From: Dokdonella_A sp049583635
GTDB taxonomy: Bacteria > Pseudomonadota > Gammaproteobacteria > Xanthomonadales > Rhodanobacteraceae
Reading direction: 5' to 3'
Assembly: GCA_049583635.1 (NCBI GenBank)
Contig: JBAUWF010000106.1
Span: forward strand, 1 to 64,000
DNA: 64,000 nt
Under the pieces are notes generated by a model. It was not told the origin of the DNA. It saw nothing but the letters and a program-made list of their open reading frames with translations, and searched no databases. The position numbers and the translations under genes were made by a program. Below are positions 17,592 through 28,655 of this stretch, one piece after another (the stretch's first letter is position 1; each line of letters starts with the position of its first letter).

Positions 17592-18242
17592 TTAGTCCTT
17601 GAGCGGAAACGCCTGAGCCGCCGGCGCCAGGTCACCGACTACGTCCACGCCCGCGGGCGGCGTGAATGCAAACGTGTCGGCAGCGAGTTTCGGATTGCGC
17701 TGCCAGTCGGAAAACACAATCTGTGTCGTGTTGCCTAGCTGATCCTTGAATATCATGCGTTCGAGCACATGCGCATCGAAGCCGAGTTCCGCAAATTCGA
17801 ATGCCGGTTCACTCGCTTTCGACGTCAGCTTGAGCCAGACGAGGCCGTCGTGGTCGCCCTCGTCAGCCGTGTTGAACTGGCGATCCAGCAACGACAGGTC
17901 GGTCAGCACGCTGAGCGGGCTGTGCGCCTCTTCGGCGTCCTGACGACGCACAGTCACCTGTTCGAGATCGGGGTCGTAGATCCAGACGTGTGTGCCATCG
18001 GCCACAATCAACTGCTGGTATGGGGAGGTGGTCTGCCAGCGGAACAATCTCGGTGCCTCGAGCGCCAGCGTTCCGCGCGATTCATCGCTGCGATGCCCGT
18101 TGGCGTCGGTCACGGACTGTTCGAAATGCGCGGTGACGGTATCGAGACCAACGGCGAAGGTCTCCATGCGTGCACGCGCCGACTCGACCGCACCGGCAGT
18201 GGTGGCGACAAGCAGACAGCACGACGCTAACAGAAAACGCAT
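17592..18242 (-). CDS. lolA: Outer-membrane lipoprotein carrier protein LolA
   Basis: Periplasmic chaperone that takes lipoproteins from LolCDE to LolB. 216 aa with a signal peptide (MRFLLASCCLLVATTAGA, cleavage near residue 18) and the LolA pattern: FEQSVTDANG, GTLALEAPRLFRWQTTSPYQQ, VADGTHVWIYDPDLEQVTVR, and a hydrophobic C-terminal region ending PPAGVDVV. GAGGTGTCCTT lies before the ATG. It follows ftsK on the same strand (126 bp apart), the order ftsK-lolA-rarA-serS known from Xanthomonadales, here interrupted by the hyf-like operon. Confidence 0.95.
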   Translation of the reverse strand: MRFLLASCCLLVATTAGAVESARARMETFAVGLDTVTAHFEQSVTDANGHRSDESRGTLALEAPRLFRWQTTSPYQQLIVADGTHVWIYDPDLEQVTVRRQDAEEAHSPLSVLTDLSLLDRQFNTADEGDHDGLVWLKLTSKASEPAFEFAELGFDAHVLERMIFKDQLGNTTQIVFSDWQRNPKLAADTFAFTPPAGVDVVGDLAPAAQAFPLKD

Positions 18243-18368
18243 AAGGACACCTCGAAGCGATCAGGCTTGCATTATTGGAAGCGCTGCTGAACCAAAGCAA
18301 TTGGCGCGGGAGCCAGTGCATCTCGGATCGACACGGTCGGCCCGGCAGGACTGGCTGCGTCTGCCCGC

Positions 18369-20687
18369 TCAACGCGCGGGCGGCGGTGGCGCGAGTACGC
18401 TGCGATTGCCGTTGGTCTCGGGCGGCGTGACGATGCCCTGCTGCTCCATCATCTCGATCAGGCGCGCGGCGCGGTTGTAGCCGATCTTGAGCCGGCGCTG
18501 CACGCCGGAAATCGAGGCGCGCCGCGTTTCGGTGACGATGCGCACGGCGTAATCATAAAGTTCGTCGATATCCTCGTCGCCTTCGCCCGGGCGATCTTCC
18601 GGCAAACCCGATTCGCCGATCACGCGGCCGTCGCCGAGCGGCTGGCTTTCCTCGAGCACGCCGTCGACGAATTCGGGTTCGCCCTGCGCGCGCAACCATT
18701 CGACCACCTTGTGCACCTCGTGATCGTCGACAAATGCGCCGTGCACACGCTCAGGCGTCGCGGTGCCGGGTGGCAGATACAACATATCGCCGTGTCCGAG
18801 CAGGGTTTCGGCGCCGGACTGATCAAGGATGGTGCGCGAATCGATCTTGCTCGATACCTGGAATGCAATGCGGGTCGGGATGTTGGCCTTGATCAGGCCG
18901 GTGATCACGTCGACCGACGGGCGCTGCGTCGCGAGGATCAAGTGCACGCCGGCCGCGCGCGCCTTCTGCGCAAGCCGTGCGATCAATTCCTCAACCTTCT
19001 TGCCGACAATCATCATCATGTCGGCAAACTCGTCGATGATCACAACCACGTGCGGCAACGGTTGCAGCGGCTCGGCGGTCAGTTCGGGATGCGAAGCATC
19101 CGGGCGGAACAGCGGATCGAGCAACGGCTGTCCGGTCGCCTGCGCCTCGCGGACTTTCTTGTTGAAGCCGGCCAGATTGCGCACGCCGGTGGTCGCCATC
19201 AGACGGTAGCGGCGCTCCATTTCGGCCACGCACCAGCGCAGCGCATTGGCCGCCTCCTTCATGTCGGTGACGACCGGCGCGAGCAAATGCGGAATGTTCT
19301 CGTAGACCGATAGCTCAAGCATCTTGGGGTCGATCATGATCATGCGGATGTCGGCCGCACTGGCCTTGTACAGAAGACTCAGAACCATCGCATTGAGCGC
19401 TACCGACTTGCCCGAACCGGTGGTACCGGCCACCAGCAGGTGCGGCATCTTGGCCAGATCGACCACCACCGGTCGGCCACCGATGTCCTTGCCGAGCGCA
19501 AGCGCGAGCGGCGACCGAATCGCGTCGTACTCCTTCGAACGCAGTATTTCCGACAGATACACCGTCTCGCGATTGATGTTCGGGATCTCCAGGCCGATTA
19601 CCGATTTGCCCGGAATCACATCGACCACGCGCACGCTCGTCACGGAAAGACCACGGGCGATGTCCTTGTCGAGGCTCGATATCTGGCTGCCCTTGATGCC
19701 GGGCGCCGGTTGCATCTCGAAGCGCGTGATTACCGGTCCCGGATACACACCGACGACTTCGGCTTCGATGCGGAAGTCCTTGAGTTTCAGTTCGACCTGA
19801 CGCGATAGCGCCTCCAGTGTCTCTTCCGAATAACCCCTTATCCGCTGGCGCGGTTCGTCGAGCAGCGCCAGCGGCGGCAACTCGCCTGAACGCGCACCGG
19901 CGAACAATGGGATCTGGGTTTCACGGCGCGCTCGTTCGCTCTTCTCGATCGGCGCGAGACTCGGTTCAATGCGCACCGGATCGCGCAGGGATTTGCGTGT
20001 CGCTTCGATCTTGCGCGCCTCGTCACGCTCGCCACGCGCCTGGCGCGCAGCGCTCCAGTCTCCGGCCCTGCGCAGCCTCGATCCGAGCCAGCCGGTCGCC
20101 GTCAGCAGGCCACGACCGATAGCGTCCATCACGCGAAACCACGAAAGGCCGGTGGCAAGCGTCACGGCAACCAGAAACAGCGCAAGCAGAAACAGTGTGG
20201 CGCCGAGGAAGCCGAAGCCCTTCATCAGCGCGTCGCCGACCAGTTGGCCTAGTATGCCGCCGGATTGCGCCGGCAGAACGGCCGGCCCGGCGACGTGCAG
20301 ATAGGCGAGCCCTGATCCGGCAATCAGAAAGGCAGCGAATCCGGTCAGGCGCAATCCGGGAACGAGCGCCGGCGTTTCGCGTTCCGAGCCGCCGCGCAGC
20401 ACCGCCGCGCCGATTGCCAGCAACAGCAGCGGAAACGCATAGGCCAGAATGCCGCAAAAATACAGCGAGTAATCGGCAATTTCGGCGCCGAACGCACCGC
20501 CGAAATTGTGGATGTGCCCGGAGGAGCCTGCGTGCGACCAACTCGGATCGGCCGGGCTGTAACCAATCAGGCAGGCAAACAAGTAGATCGCGAGCGGCAG
20601 CAGCAACAGAAATCCGGCCTCGCGCAAGACACGTTGCATGCGTTCACCGGATTGCGGCCGTGGTTTGCTCTTGAGTGCGCGCGCCAC
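18369..20687 (-). CDS. ftsK: DNA translocase FtsK (short SpoIIIE-like form)
   Basis: Septal DNA pump needed for chromosome dimer resolution and divisome assembly; 772 aa, without the long Pro/Gln linker of E. coli FtsK. Four hydrophobic segments lie within residues 24-190, a short linker follows, then the alpha and beta motor domains with Walker A VAGTTGSGKSVALN, Walker B VVVIIDEFADMMM and RAAGVHLILATQRPS. The C-terminal gamma winged helix reads RRASISGVQRRLKIGYNRAARLIEMME and recognises KOPS. The GTG ending at 20687 is the longest start; the ATG ending at 20639 (MQRVLREAG), after GGTGAAC, is an alternative. Confidence 0.96.
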   Translation of the reverse strand: MARALKSKPRPQSGERMQRVLREAGFLLLLPLAIYLFACLIGYSPADPSWSHAGSSGHIHNFGGAFGAEIADYSLYFCGILAYAFPLLLLAIGAAVLRGGSERETPALVPGLRLTGFAAFLIAGSGLAYLHVAGPAVLPAQSGGILGQLVGDALMKGFGFLGATLFLLALFLVAVTLATGLSWFRVMDAIGRGLLTATGWLGSRLRRAGDWSAARQARGERDEARKIEATRKSLRDPVRIEPSLAPIEKSERARRETQIPLFAGARSGELPPLALLDEPRQRIRGYSEETLEALSRQVELKLKDFRIEAEVVGVYPGPVITRFEMQPAPGIKGSQISSLDKDIARGLSVTSVRVVDVIPGKSVIGLEIPNINRETVYLSEILRSKEYDAIRSPLALALGKDIGGRPVVVDLAKMPHLLVAGTTGSGKSVALNAMVLSLLYKASAADIRMIMIDPKMLELSVYENIPHLLAPVVTDMKEAANALRWCVAEMERRYRLMATTGVRNLAGFNKKVREAQATGQPLLDPLFRPDASHPELTAEPLQPLPHVVVIIDEFADMMMIVGKKVEELIARLAQKARAAGVHLILATQRPSVDVITGLIKANIPTRIAFQVSSKIDSRTILDQSGAETLLGHGDMLYLPPGTATPERVHGAFVDDHEVHKVVEWLRAQGEPEFVDGVLEESQPLGDGRVIGESGLPEDRPGEGDEDIDELYDYAVRIVTETRRASISGVQRRLKIGYNRAARLIEMMEQQGIVTPPETNGNRSVLAPPPPAR

Positions 20688-20843
20688 CAGGAGAAATTAC
20701 CTTAGGTCAATTCCATAACAGTTTGTAGAATAACAGATATATATAGAAATCTCTGTGTCGATCGTGCTATGCCGGGTGCGTCCGTCGGGGTCCAGGGTCG
20801 GCACCAAACGGCCAGCTATTGTTTCCTGCCGATTCGACAGGCC

Positions 20844-21902
20844 TCACTTCAGAGCCGGATGCGTTATCTCGCCGCCGGCGACATTGATTCCGCGCTGGAG
20901 CGGCGCATAGTCGCGCCATGTCGATCCGGCTGCCAGACGCTGCACGTAAGGAAGGATTGCGGCCGAGATCGCCTGCGACGACGTTCGCGGCACGGCGCCC
21001 GGCATGTTGGTTACGGCGAAATGAATCACCTCGTCCACGACATAGGTCGGATCAGCCCAGGTTGTCGGCTTGGAGGTTTCGAAGCAGCCACCCTGATCGA
21101 TCGAGATATCCGCCATTACGGTGCCTGGTTCCATCGACTTGACCATTTCCGCGGTAATCACGTGCGGCGCACGCGCACTCGGAATCAGTACGGCGCCGAT
21201 CACCAGATCGGCCGTGGCCACTTCCTCGGCGACTACCGATTCATACGAATACAGCGCCGTTACGTTCGATCCAAGCGCCATCATTTCGGCGAGCCGGTCC
21301 GGACGTTTGTCGAATACGACCACATTGGCGCCACCCGCCGCGGCGAGCGCGGCAGCGTTGCCGCCAGCCGCACCGGCGCCGAGTACGACCACCTTGCCGC
21401 GCTCAGTCGAGGGCAGACCACCAAGCAGGATGCCCTTTCCCCCAGTCGGCTGGTGCAACAGGTGGGTGCCGACCTGAGTCGAAATGCGCCCGGCGATGAT
21501 CGACATCGGCGCGAGCAACGGCAGATCGCCGGCGTCGTCCTCGACGCTCTCGAACGCCACCGCGGTCAGGCCGATGTCGAGCAGGCGGCGCGTGAGTTCC
21601 GGCTCGGCGGCCAAATGCAGATAACAAAACAGCAGATGATCCTTGCGCAGCCGATCGAGATCGCCCGCAATCGGTTCCTTGACCTTGACGATCAGCTCCC
21701 CGTGCTCGTACAACGCATCGGCGTCGGCGTCGACGTGCACACCGACTCGCACGAACGACTCGTCGCTGAATCCGCTCTTGCAGCCGGCGCCGGACTGGAC
21801 ATAAACCTCATGTCCGTGCCGAACCAGGTCGGCGCACGCCGCCGGTACCAGGGCGACGCGCCCTTCGAGCGTCTTGGTTTCAGATGGAATCCCGATACGC
21901 AT
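20844..21902 (-). CDS. ald: Alanine dehydrogenase
   Basis: NAD-dependent alanine dehydrogenase (L-alanine to pyruvate and ammonia), 352 aa. N-terminal MRIGIPSETKTLEGRVALVP and GHEVYVQSGAG form the AlaDh/PNT N-terminal domain. The Rossmann domain starts at KVVVLGAGAAGGNAAALAAA, and the PNT C-terminal part includes PGAVPRTSSQAI. GAGGAACGATTG precedes the ATG ending at 21902; codons further upstream are not supported. It diverges from trxB with a 260-bp gap and lies upstream of ftsK on the same strand. A pyridine-nucleotide transhydrogenase alpha subunit is less likely, as no beta subunit is present. Confidence 0.94.
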   Translation of the reverse strand: MRIGIPSETKTLEGRVALVPAACADLVRHGHEVYVQSGAGCKSGFSDESFVRVGVHVDADADALYEHGELIVKVKEPIAGDLDRLRKDHLLFCYLHLAAEPELTRRLLDIGLTAVAFESVEDDAGDLPLLAPMSIIAGRISTQVGTHLLHQPTGGKGILLGGLPSTERGKVVVLGAGAAGGNAAALAAAGGANVVVFDKRPDRLAEMMALGSNVTALYSYESVVAEEVATADLVIGAVLIPSARAPHVITAEMVKSMEPGTVMADISIDQGGCFETSKPTTWADPTYVVDEVIHFAVTNMPGAVPRTSSQAISAAILPYVQRLAAGSTWRDYAPLQRGINVAGGEITHPALK

Positions 21903-22134
21903 CAATCGTTCCTCAGCCGATGAAAACAAACGAACGGGCCGCTGCAATGCCACGCCGACGTTTCGCCGGCAGGTGTCGGAGCGTACGGCACCTTGAATCG
22001 CGCTCGTATTCCCCCCATTCTCCGCCCATTCCACGCGCCTTTGCGCACGGCAAGTGCGAGTGGAATCGCGCAATCGGAAATCGGGGTCGCCGGTCGGATC
22101 GACATGACCGGCATTGTTGGAAACGCAACAGAAT

Positions 22135-22152
22135 GGCCGCCAGACAGCGGCC
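22135..22152. promoter_or_regulatory. Hairpin immediately upstream of trxB
   Basis: A perfect 6-bp stem GGCCGC-CAGACA-GCGGCC ends 10 nt before the trxB ATG, followed by GGATTATAC. No Shine-Dalgarno is visible. The hairpin could mask or shape the initiation region; function is not established. Confidence 0.3.
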
Positions 22153-22162
22153 CGGATTATAC

Positions 22163-23125
22163 ATGAGCACCCGCAAGCACTCGCGTCTGATCATCCTCGG
22201 TTCCGGCCCCGCCGGTTACAGCGCGGCCGTCTACGCGGCACGCGCAAATCTCAAACCCACGCTGATCACCGGGCTCGCCCAAGGTGGGCAGTTGATGACC
22301 ACGACCGATGTCGACAACTGGCCCGGCGACGTCGAGGGCTTGCTCGGTCCGGCACTGATGGAGCGCATGCAGAAACACGCCGAGCGTTTCGCCACCGAAA
22401 TCCTGTTCGATCACATCCACACCGCCGACCTTTCGCAGCGGCCGTTCCGGCTGACCGGCGACAGCGGCGACTACCAGTGCGATGCGCTGATCATCACGAC
22501 TGGCGCAACGGCCAAGTATCTGGGTATCGATTCGGAGGATCGCTACAAGGGTCGAGGGGTATCGGCCTGCGCGACCTGCGACGGGTTTTTCTTCCGCGAT
22601 CAGGACGTCGCGGTGATCGGCGGCGGCAACACAGCCGTCGAGGAATCACTGTATCTGGCCAACATCTGCCGCAAGGTAACGCTGGTGCATCGGCGTGACC
22701 AGTTGCGCGCCGAGAAGATCCTGCAGGACAAACTGTTCGAAAAAGAGCACGCCGGCAAGATCGAAATACTGTGGAACCACGGCGTCGAAGAGGTGCTCGG
22801 CGACGCCAACGGCGTCACCGGTCTGCGCGTCAAGAGCACCACCGGCCATGCAATGCGCGATCTTGCCGTGACCGGCGTGTTCATCGCGATCGGCCACACG
22901 CCGAATACCGGAATCTTCGACGGTCAACTCGACATGCAGAACGGTTACATCCGCATTCGTGCCGGTCTGGACGGCAACGCGACCGCAACCAGCGTCGCCG
23001 GCGTGTTTGCCGCGGGCGACGTGGCTGATCAGGTCTACCGCCAAGCGGTCACATCCGCGGGTTTCGGATGCATGGCAGCACTCGATGCGGAAAAGTACCT
23101 CGACCAGATCGGACTGGCCGGCTGA
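22163..23125 (+). CDS. trxB: Thioredoxin reductase
   Basis: Low-molecular-weight NADPH-dependent flavoenzyme that reduces thioredoxin; 320 aa, the usual size. It has an FAD-binding GSGPAGYSAAVYAARA near the N terminus, redox-active C136/C139 in SACATCDGFFF, the NADPH-binding GGGNTAVEESLYLA and HRRD, and a C-terminal FAD site VFAAGDVADQVYRQAVTSAG. The ATG at 22163 gives the standard N terminus; the open frame upstream is unsupported. It is divergent from ald and upstream of the GNAT gene and aat. Confidence 0.97.
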   Translation: MSTRKHSRLIILGSGPAGYSAAVYAARANLKPTLITGLAQGGQLMTTTDVDNWPGDVEGLLGPALMERMQKHAERFATEILFDHIHTADLSQRPFRLTGDSGDYQCDALIITTGATAKYLGIDSEDRYKGRGVSACATCDGFFFRDQDVAVIGGGNTAVEESLYLANICRKVTLVHRRDQLRAEKILQDKLFEKEHAGKIEILWNHGVEEVLGDANGVTGLRVKSTTGHAMRDLAVTGVFIAIGHTPNTGIFDGQLDMQNGYIRIRAGLDGNATATSVAGVFAAGDVADQVYRQAVTSAGFGCMAALDAEKYLDQIGLAG

Positions 23126-23144
23126 GGGCAGCTTGCCTACACCG

Positions 23145-24284
23145 ATGCTGCAGGCGCGATTTCATGCGCGCATCGAAGAAATCGATCGGGATGCCTGGGA
23201 CGCGCTCGGCGGCAATGTCAATCCGTTTGTCCAGCATGCCTTCCTTGCCGGTCTCGAGCGACACGATTGCATCCGCGCTGCCTATGGCTGGCGCGCGCAT
23301 CACCTGAGCCTTCACGACGGCGAGCGCCTGGTCGCTGTTGCGCCGGTGTACCTCAAGGGCAATTCGCACGGCGAATACGTATTCGACTGGTCCTGGGCCA
23401 GCGCCCATGCGCGTCATGGCCTTGATTACTACCCGAAGCTGCTGTGCGGCGTGCCCTACTCGCCCGTCACCGGCCCGCGCCTGCTGGTCGGCAGTGGCCC
23501 GGGCGCGGCGGATCGTCGCAGCGCATTGATCGCTGCGCTGGCCGACGAGACCCGGCGGCTCGGTTTGTCCTCGATACATGTCAACTTCACCGATGCGACT
23601 GATACGGCGGCGCTGACGGTGAGCAACGGCTGGCTCGCGCGCTCGGACTGGCAGTTCCATTGGCACAATCGCGGCTACCGCGATTTCGCGGATTTCCTCG
23701 ATGCGCTTTCGCATCGCAAGCGCAAGAACATCCGCCAGGAACGCCTGCATGTTGCGAGAGCAGGCGCCACATGCGAGTTGCGCCATGGCGACGAACTGAA
23801 CGATGCCGACTGGCGTGCCCTGCACGGCTTCTATCTGCGCACATTCGAGGAACACGGCAATCATCCCGCGCTTGCACTGGATTTCTTTCGCCATCTGGGC
23901 AGAACGATGCCACGACAAGTACTCGCCGTGCTATGCCGGCGTGACGGCGATCTGATCGCGGGCGCCCTGTTGATGCGCAATGACAGCACGCTGTATGGGC
24001 GCTATTGGGGCGCCAATGAAACGGTGCCCGGCCTGCACTTCGAGGCGTGCTATTACCAGGGCATCGAATACTGCCTTCGCGAAGGGCTGCAGCGGTTCGA
24101 GCCCGGGGCGCAGGGTGAGCACAAGCTTGCCCGCGGGTTTCTGCCCGCAAGAACACATTCGTTCCACTGGATCGCGGATACGCGCTTTCGTGCAGCGATC
24201 GCAGACGCACTGGCGGCCGAAGCGCCGATGCTCGATGCCTATCGCGAGCAACTCGTGCATCACTCGCCGTACACACATCGATGA
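23145..24284 (+). CDS. GNAT-superfamily N-acyltransferase, COG3146 (DUF482) type
   Basis: A 379-aa protein of the peptidogalycan-type/GNAT family: FVQHAFLAGLERHDCI, VAVAPVYLKGNSHGEYVFDW, AHARHGLDYYPKLLCGVPYSPV and RKRKNIRQER, plus a C-terminal GAN-like domain (GALLMRNDSTLYGRYWGA, EPGAQGEHKLARGF). Its substrate is unknown. ATG at 23145 is given; a TTG at 23133, spaced well from GAGGG, could be the real start and would add 4 residues. The stop overlaps the aat ATG (ATGA), so the two are co-translated. That hints at a link with protein N-terminal modification, but only by position. Confidence 0.82.
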   Translation: MLQARFHARIEEIDRDAWDALGGNVNPFVQHAFLAGLERHDCIRAAYGWRAHHLSLHDGERLVAVAPVYLKGNSHGEYVFDWSWASAHARHGLDYYPKLLCGVPYSPVTGPRLLVGSGPGAADRRSALIAALADETRRLGLSSIHVNFTDATDTAALTVSNGWLARSDWQFHWHNRGYRDFADFLDALSHRKRKNIRQERLHVARAGATCELRHGDELNDADWRALHGFYLRTFEEHGNHPALALDFFRHLGRTMPRQVLAVLCRRDGDLIAGALLMRNDSTLYGRYWGANETVPGLHFEACYYQGIEYCLREGLQRFEPGAQGEHKLARGFLPARTHSFHWIADTRFRAAIADALAAEAPMLDAYREQLVHHSPYTHR

Positions 24285-25045
24285 TCCATCTGCCAATCCT
24301 GCGCGTCGGCCAGCGCGAGCGGTTTCCGCCGGTCGAACATGCCCTGATCGAACCGAACGGACTGCTCGCGGTCGGCGGCGACTTGTCGGTCGAGCGCCTG
24401 CTGGACGCGTATTCACTCGGCATCTTTCCATGGTTTTCGCCATCGCAACCGATCCTGTGGTGGTCGCCTGATCCACGCATTGTGTTCGACACCGACCGCA
24501 TTCATGTCGCAGCGCGCTTTGCGCGCTGGCTGCACAAGTGCCGCTGGCACATTCGGGCCGACAGCGCCTTTGGCGATGTCATGCTCGGATGCGCCGAACA
24601 CCGCGAAGGACAGGACGGGACCTGGATCGGGCGCGAGATGCGGATCGCCTACGAGCGCCTGCATGATCGCGGTTATGCGCATTCGGTCGAGGTGTGGGAC
24701 GGCCTGTCTTTGGTCGGCGGCATCTACGGCGTCGCGATCGGGCAAATGTTCTTTGGTGAATCAATGTTCAGCCGCACCAGTAACGCATCGAAGGTCGCGC
24801 TGCTTGCACTGTGCCATGTGTTACAGGCTTTGGAAGTCCCGTTGCTCGACGCCCAGGTGGCCTCTTCCCATCTACTGAGCCTCGGCGCCTACGAGATGCC
24901 GCGTACGCTGTTCTGCGCTCGTGTAGCGCAACTGACCCGCCTGCCCGCGACTCCCGCACGATGGAGCGCTCTCACGTTCCCCGATCCGGTCGGTCTGGGC
25001 CAGACAGCGGACAGGCTGACGAGCGCACATGCAAACCCGCGGTGA
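24281..25045 (+). CDS. aat: Leucyl/phenylalanyl-tRNA--protein transferase
   Basis: Transfers Leu or Phe from aminoacyl-tRNA to proteins with N-terminal Arg or Lys, creating N-degrons read by ClpS. 254 aa, normal length. Motifs: FPPVEHALIEPNGLLAVGGD, YSLGIFPWF, WWSPDPRIVF, the transferase core GTWIGREMRIAYERLHDRGYAHSVEVW, GGIYGVAIGQMFFGESMFSR and DAQVASSHLLSLGA. Its ATG overlaps the previous stop. clpA and clpS lie just downstream (opposite strand), so the whole N-degron branch is encoded within 4 kb. Confidence 0.96.
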   Translation: MIHLPILRVGQRERFPPVEHALIEPNGLLAVGGDLSVERLLDAYSLGIFPWFSPSQPILWWSPDPRIVFDTDRIHVAARFARWLHKCRWHIRADSAFGDVMLGCAEHREGQDGTWIGREMRIAYERLHDRGYAHSVEVWDGLSLVGGIYGVAIGQMFFGESMFSRTSNASKVALLALCHVLQALEVPLLDAQVASSHLLSLGAYEMPRTLFCARVAQLTRLPATPARWSALTFPDPVGLGQTADRLTSAHANPR

Positions 25046-25084
25046 ACGCCAGGTATTCGACAGCAAGTTTAGCCAGCACCCATG

Positions 25085-25215
25085 ATGCCCTTCCCGCTCG
25101 TGCTCAGCCCTTCGACGAAATCGGGAACAACAGTTGCGGGAGCAAGTGAAGTCGAAGCACTCGTTTTCCTGCCTTTCGACTTCGACGTCGCGGCCTTCGC
25201 TCAGGAAAAAAGGGG
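25085..25215. repeat. REP-like intergenic repeat region
   Basis: The aat-infA gap contains GCTCAGCCCTTCGACGAAAT, GAAGTCGAAGCACTCG and TTTCGACTTCGACGTCG, partly inverted relative to each other and ending near a short A run. It resembles the extragenic element at 6914-6963 (shared AGTCGAAGC ... ACTCG). No coding potential is seen. Confidence 0.35.
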
Positions 25216-25331
25216 CAGGATTGCCTGACCTTCAACGCTGATCGGCGAGGTCAATGCTTTGCGTCGCCGCATTAACGTGGCATTATCCGGCGCCGTTGCT
25301 GCAATCCGATCCGGCCTCGCGCCAGGGAAAA

Positions 25332-25550
25332 ATGTCCAAAGACGATGTCATAGAAATGGAGGGCACAGTTCTCGAGACCCTGCCCAACACCATGTTCCGC
25401 GTGAAGCTCGAGAATGGCCATGTGGTTACGGCACATATTTCCGGACGCATGCGCAAGCACTATATCCGCATCCTGACCGGCGACAAGGTCAAGATCGAGA
25501 TGACGCCTTACGATCTCACCAAGGGCCGCATCACCTACCGTAGCAAGTGA
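25332..25550 (+). CDS. infA: Translation initiation factor IF-1
   Basis: The 72-aa OB-fold factor that occupies the ribosomal A site during initiation. The sequence MSKDDVIEMEGTVLETLPNT through GRMRKHYIRILTGDKVKIEM is almost identical in spacing to E. coli IF-1. The start is the ATG at 25332 with AGG 5 nt upstream; the longer open frame is not used. It converges with clpA, 101 bp apart. The gap holds CGGGATG-ATCA-CATCC, a possible weak terminator. Confidence 0.97.
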   Translation: MSKDDVIEMEGTVLETLPNTMFRVKLENGHVVTAHISGRMRKHYIRILTGDKVKIEMTPYDLTKGRITYRSK

Positions 25551-25651
25551 CGCCGGGATGATCACATCCGGGACCGATCGCTGAAAACCGATAACCGGTA
25601 TGCGGCGCCCTGCGTGCAGCCCTGTGATTTACCCACAGGAACTGATCGAGG

Positions 25652-27925
<2,274 letters not shown>

Positions 27926-28109
27926 GCCTGCTGTCTCCGCACTGGCTGTGACCGCAAAACGAAAATGGAAAAAACGCCGCAAAGGTCCGGTTAGCTGCTC
28001 GCACCTTCAGCCCCGGCCGCGCACGGATTGGGCGTATGCAAGTATGTGCGCATCACGAGGAATCGACTAGTCGGACTTGTGCAAACTTCTAAGTTATATG
28101 GGGGGCGAG

Positions 28110-28436
28110 TCAGGCTTTTTCCATCGTGCACAACAACGGATGCTGGTGCGTCCGGGAAAACTCGTTCACGTGAGTCACCTTGGTCTCTGCGACTTCCCGG
28201 GTGAATACGCCGCACACACCCTTCCCGCGTGTATGCACGTGCAGCATGATCTGGGTTGCTCGTTCACGATCCAGGCCAAAAAAGGTCTCCAGCACTGCAA
28301 TCACGAAATCCATTGGCGTGAAATCATCGTTGAGCAGGACCACCTGGTACAGCGGGGGTCGCGCCACCTCCGGCCGCGCCTCCTCGACCGCCAATCCGTG
28401 TTCCCGCTCGCCGTTGGGTTCAGTTGCTTGGGTCAT
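28110..28436 (-). CDS. clpS: ClpS adaptor protein
   Basis: The 108-aa adaptor that presents N-degron substrates (N-terminal Leu, Phe, Tyr, Trp) to ClpA. A flexible N terminus (1-25) precedes the core YQVVLLNDDFTPMDFVIAVL, with the binding-pocket NDD-TPM, TQIMLHVHTRGKGVCGVFTR and EVAETKVTHV. AAGGAACC lies before the ATG. The long open frame upstream is in another gene's territory and is not part of the protein. It is divergent from mnmA and upstream of clpA. Confidence 0.96.
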   Translation of the reverse strand: MTQATEPNGEREHGLAVEEARPEVARPPLYQVVLLNDDFTPMDFVIAVLETFFGLDRERATQIMLHVHTRGKGVCGVFTREVAETKVTHVNEFSRTHQHPLLCTMEKA

Positions 28437-28655
28437 GGTTCCTTTGGTTCGGTTTTGCCTGGTCCAGTATAGCTCCGGGATATGGCGTATCTTCACCCCG
28501 GCTTCAAGTATCGTGTCGAACTGTGCCGCCAACCGATGCGGTGCTGCGCTACACTGCCAAGCATGACTTTCGACACAGCCCATGTCCGTGCCGCCTGCGT
28601 CGATGCGGCGATCGCATGGCGCCCGCGCCCGATCGCATTGCCCCGCTGATTCGTC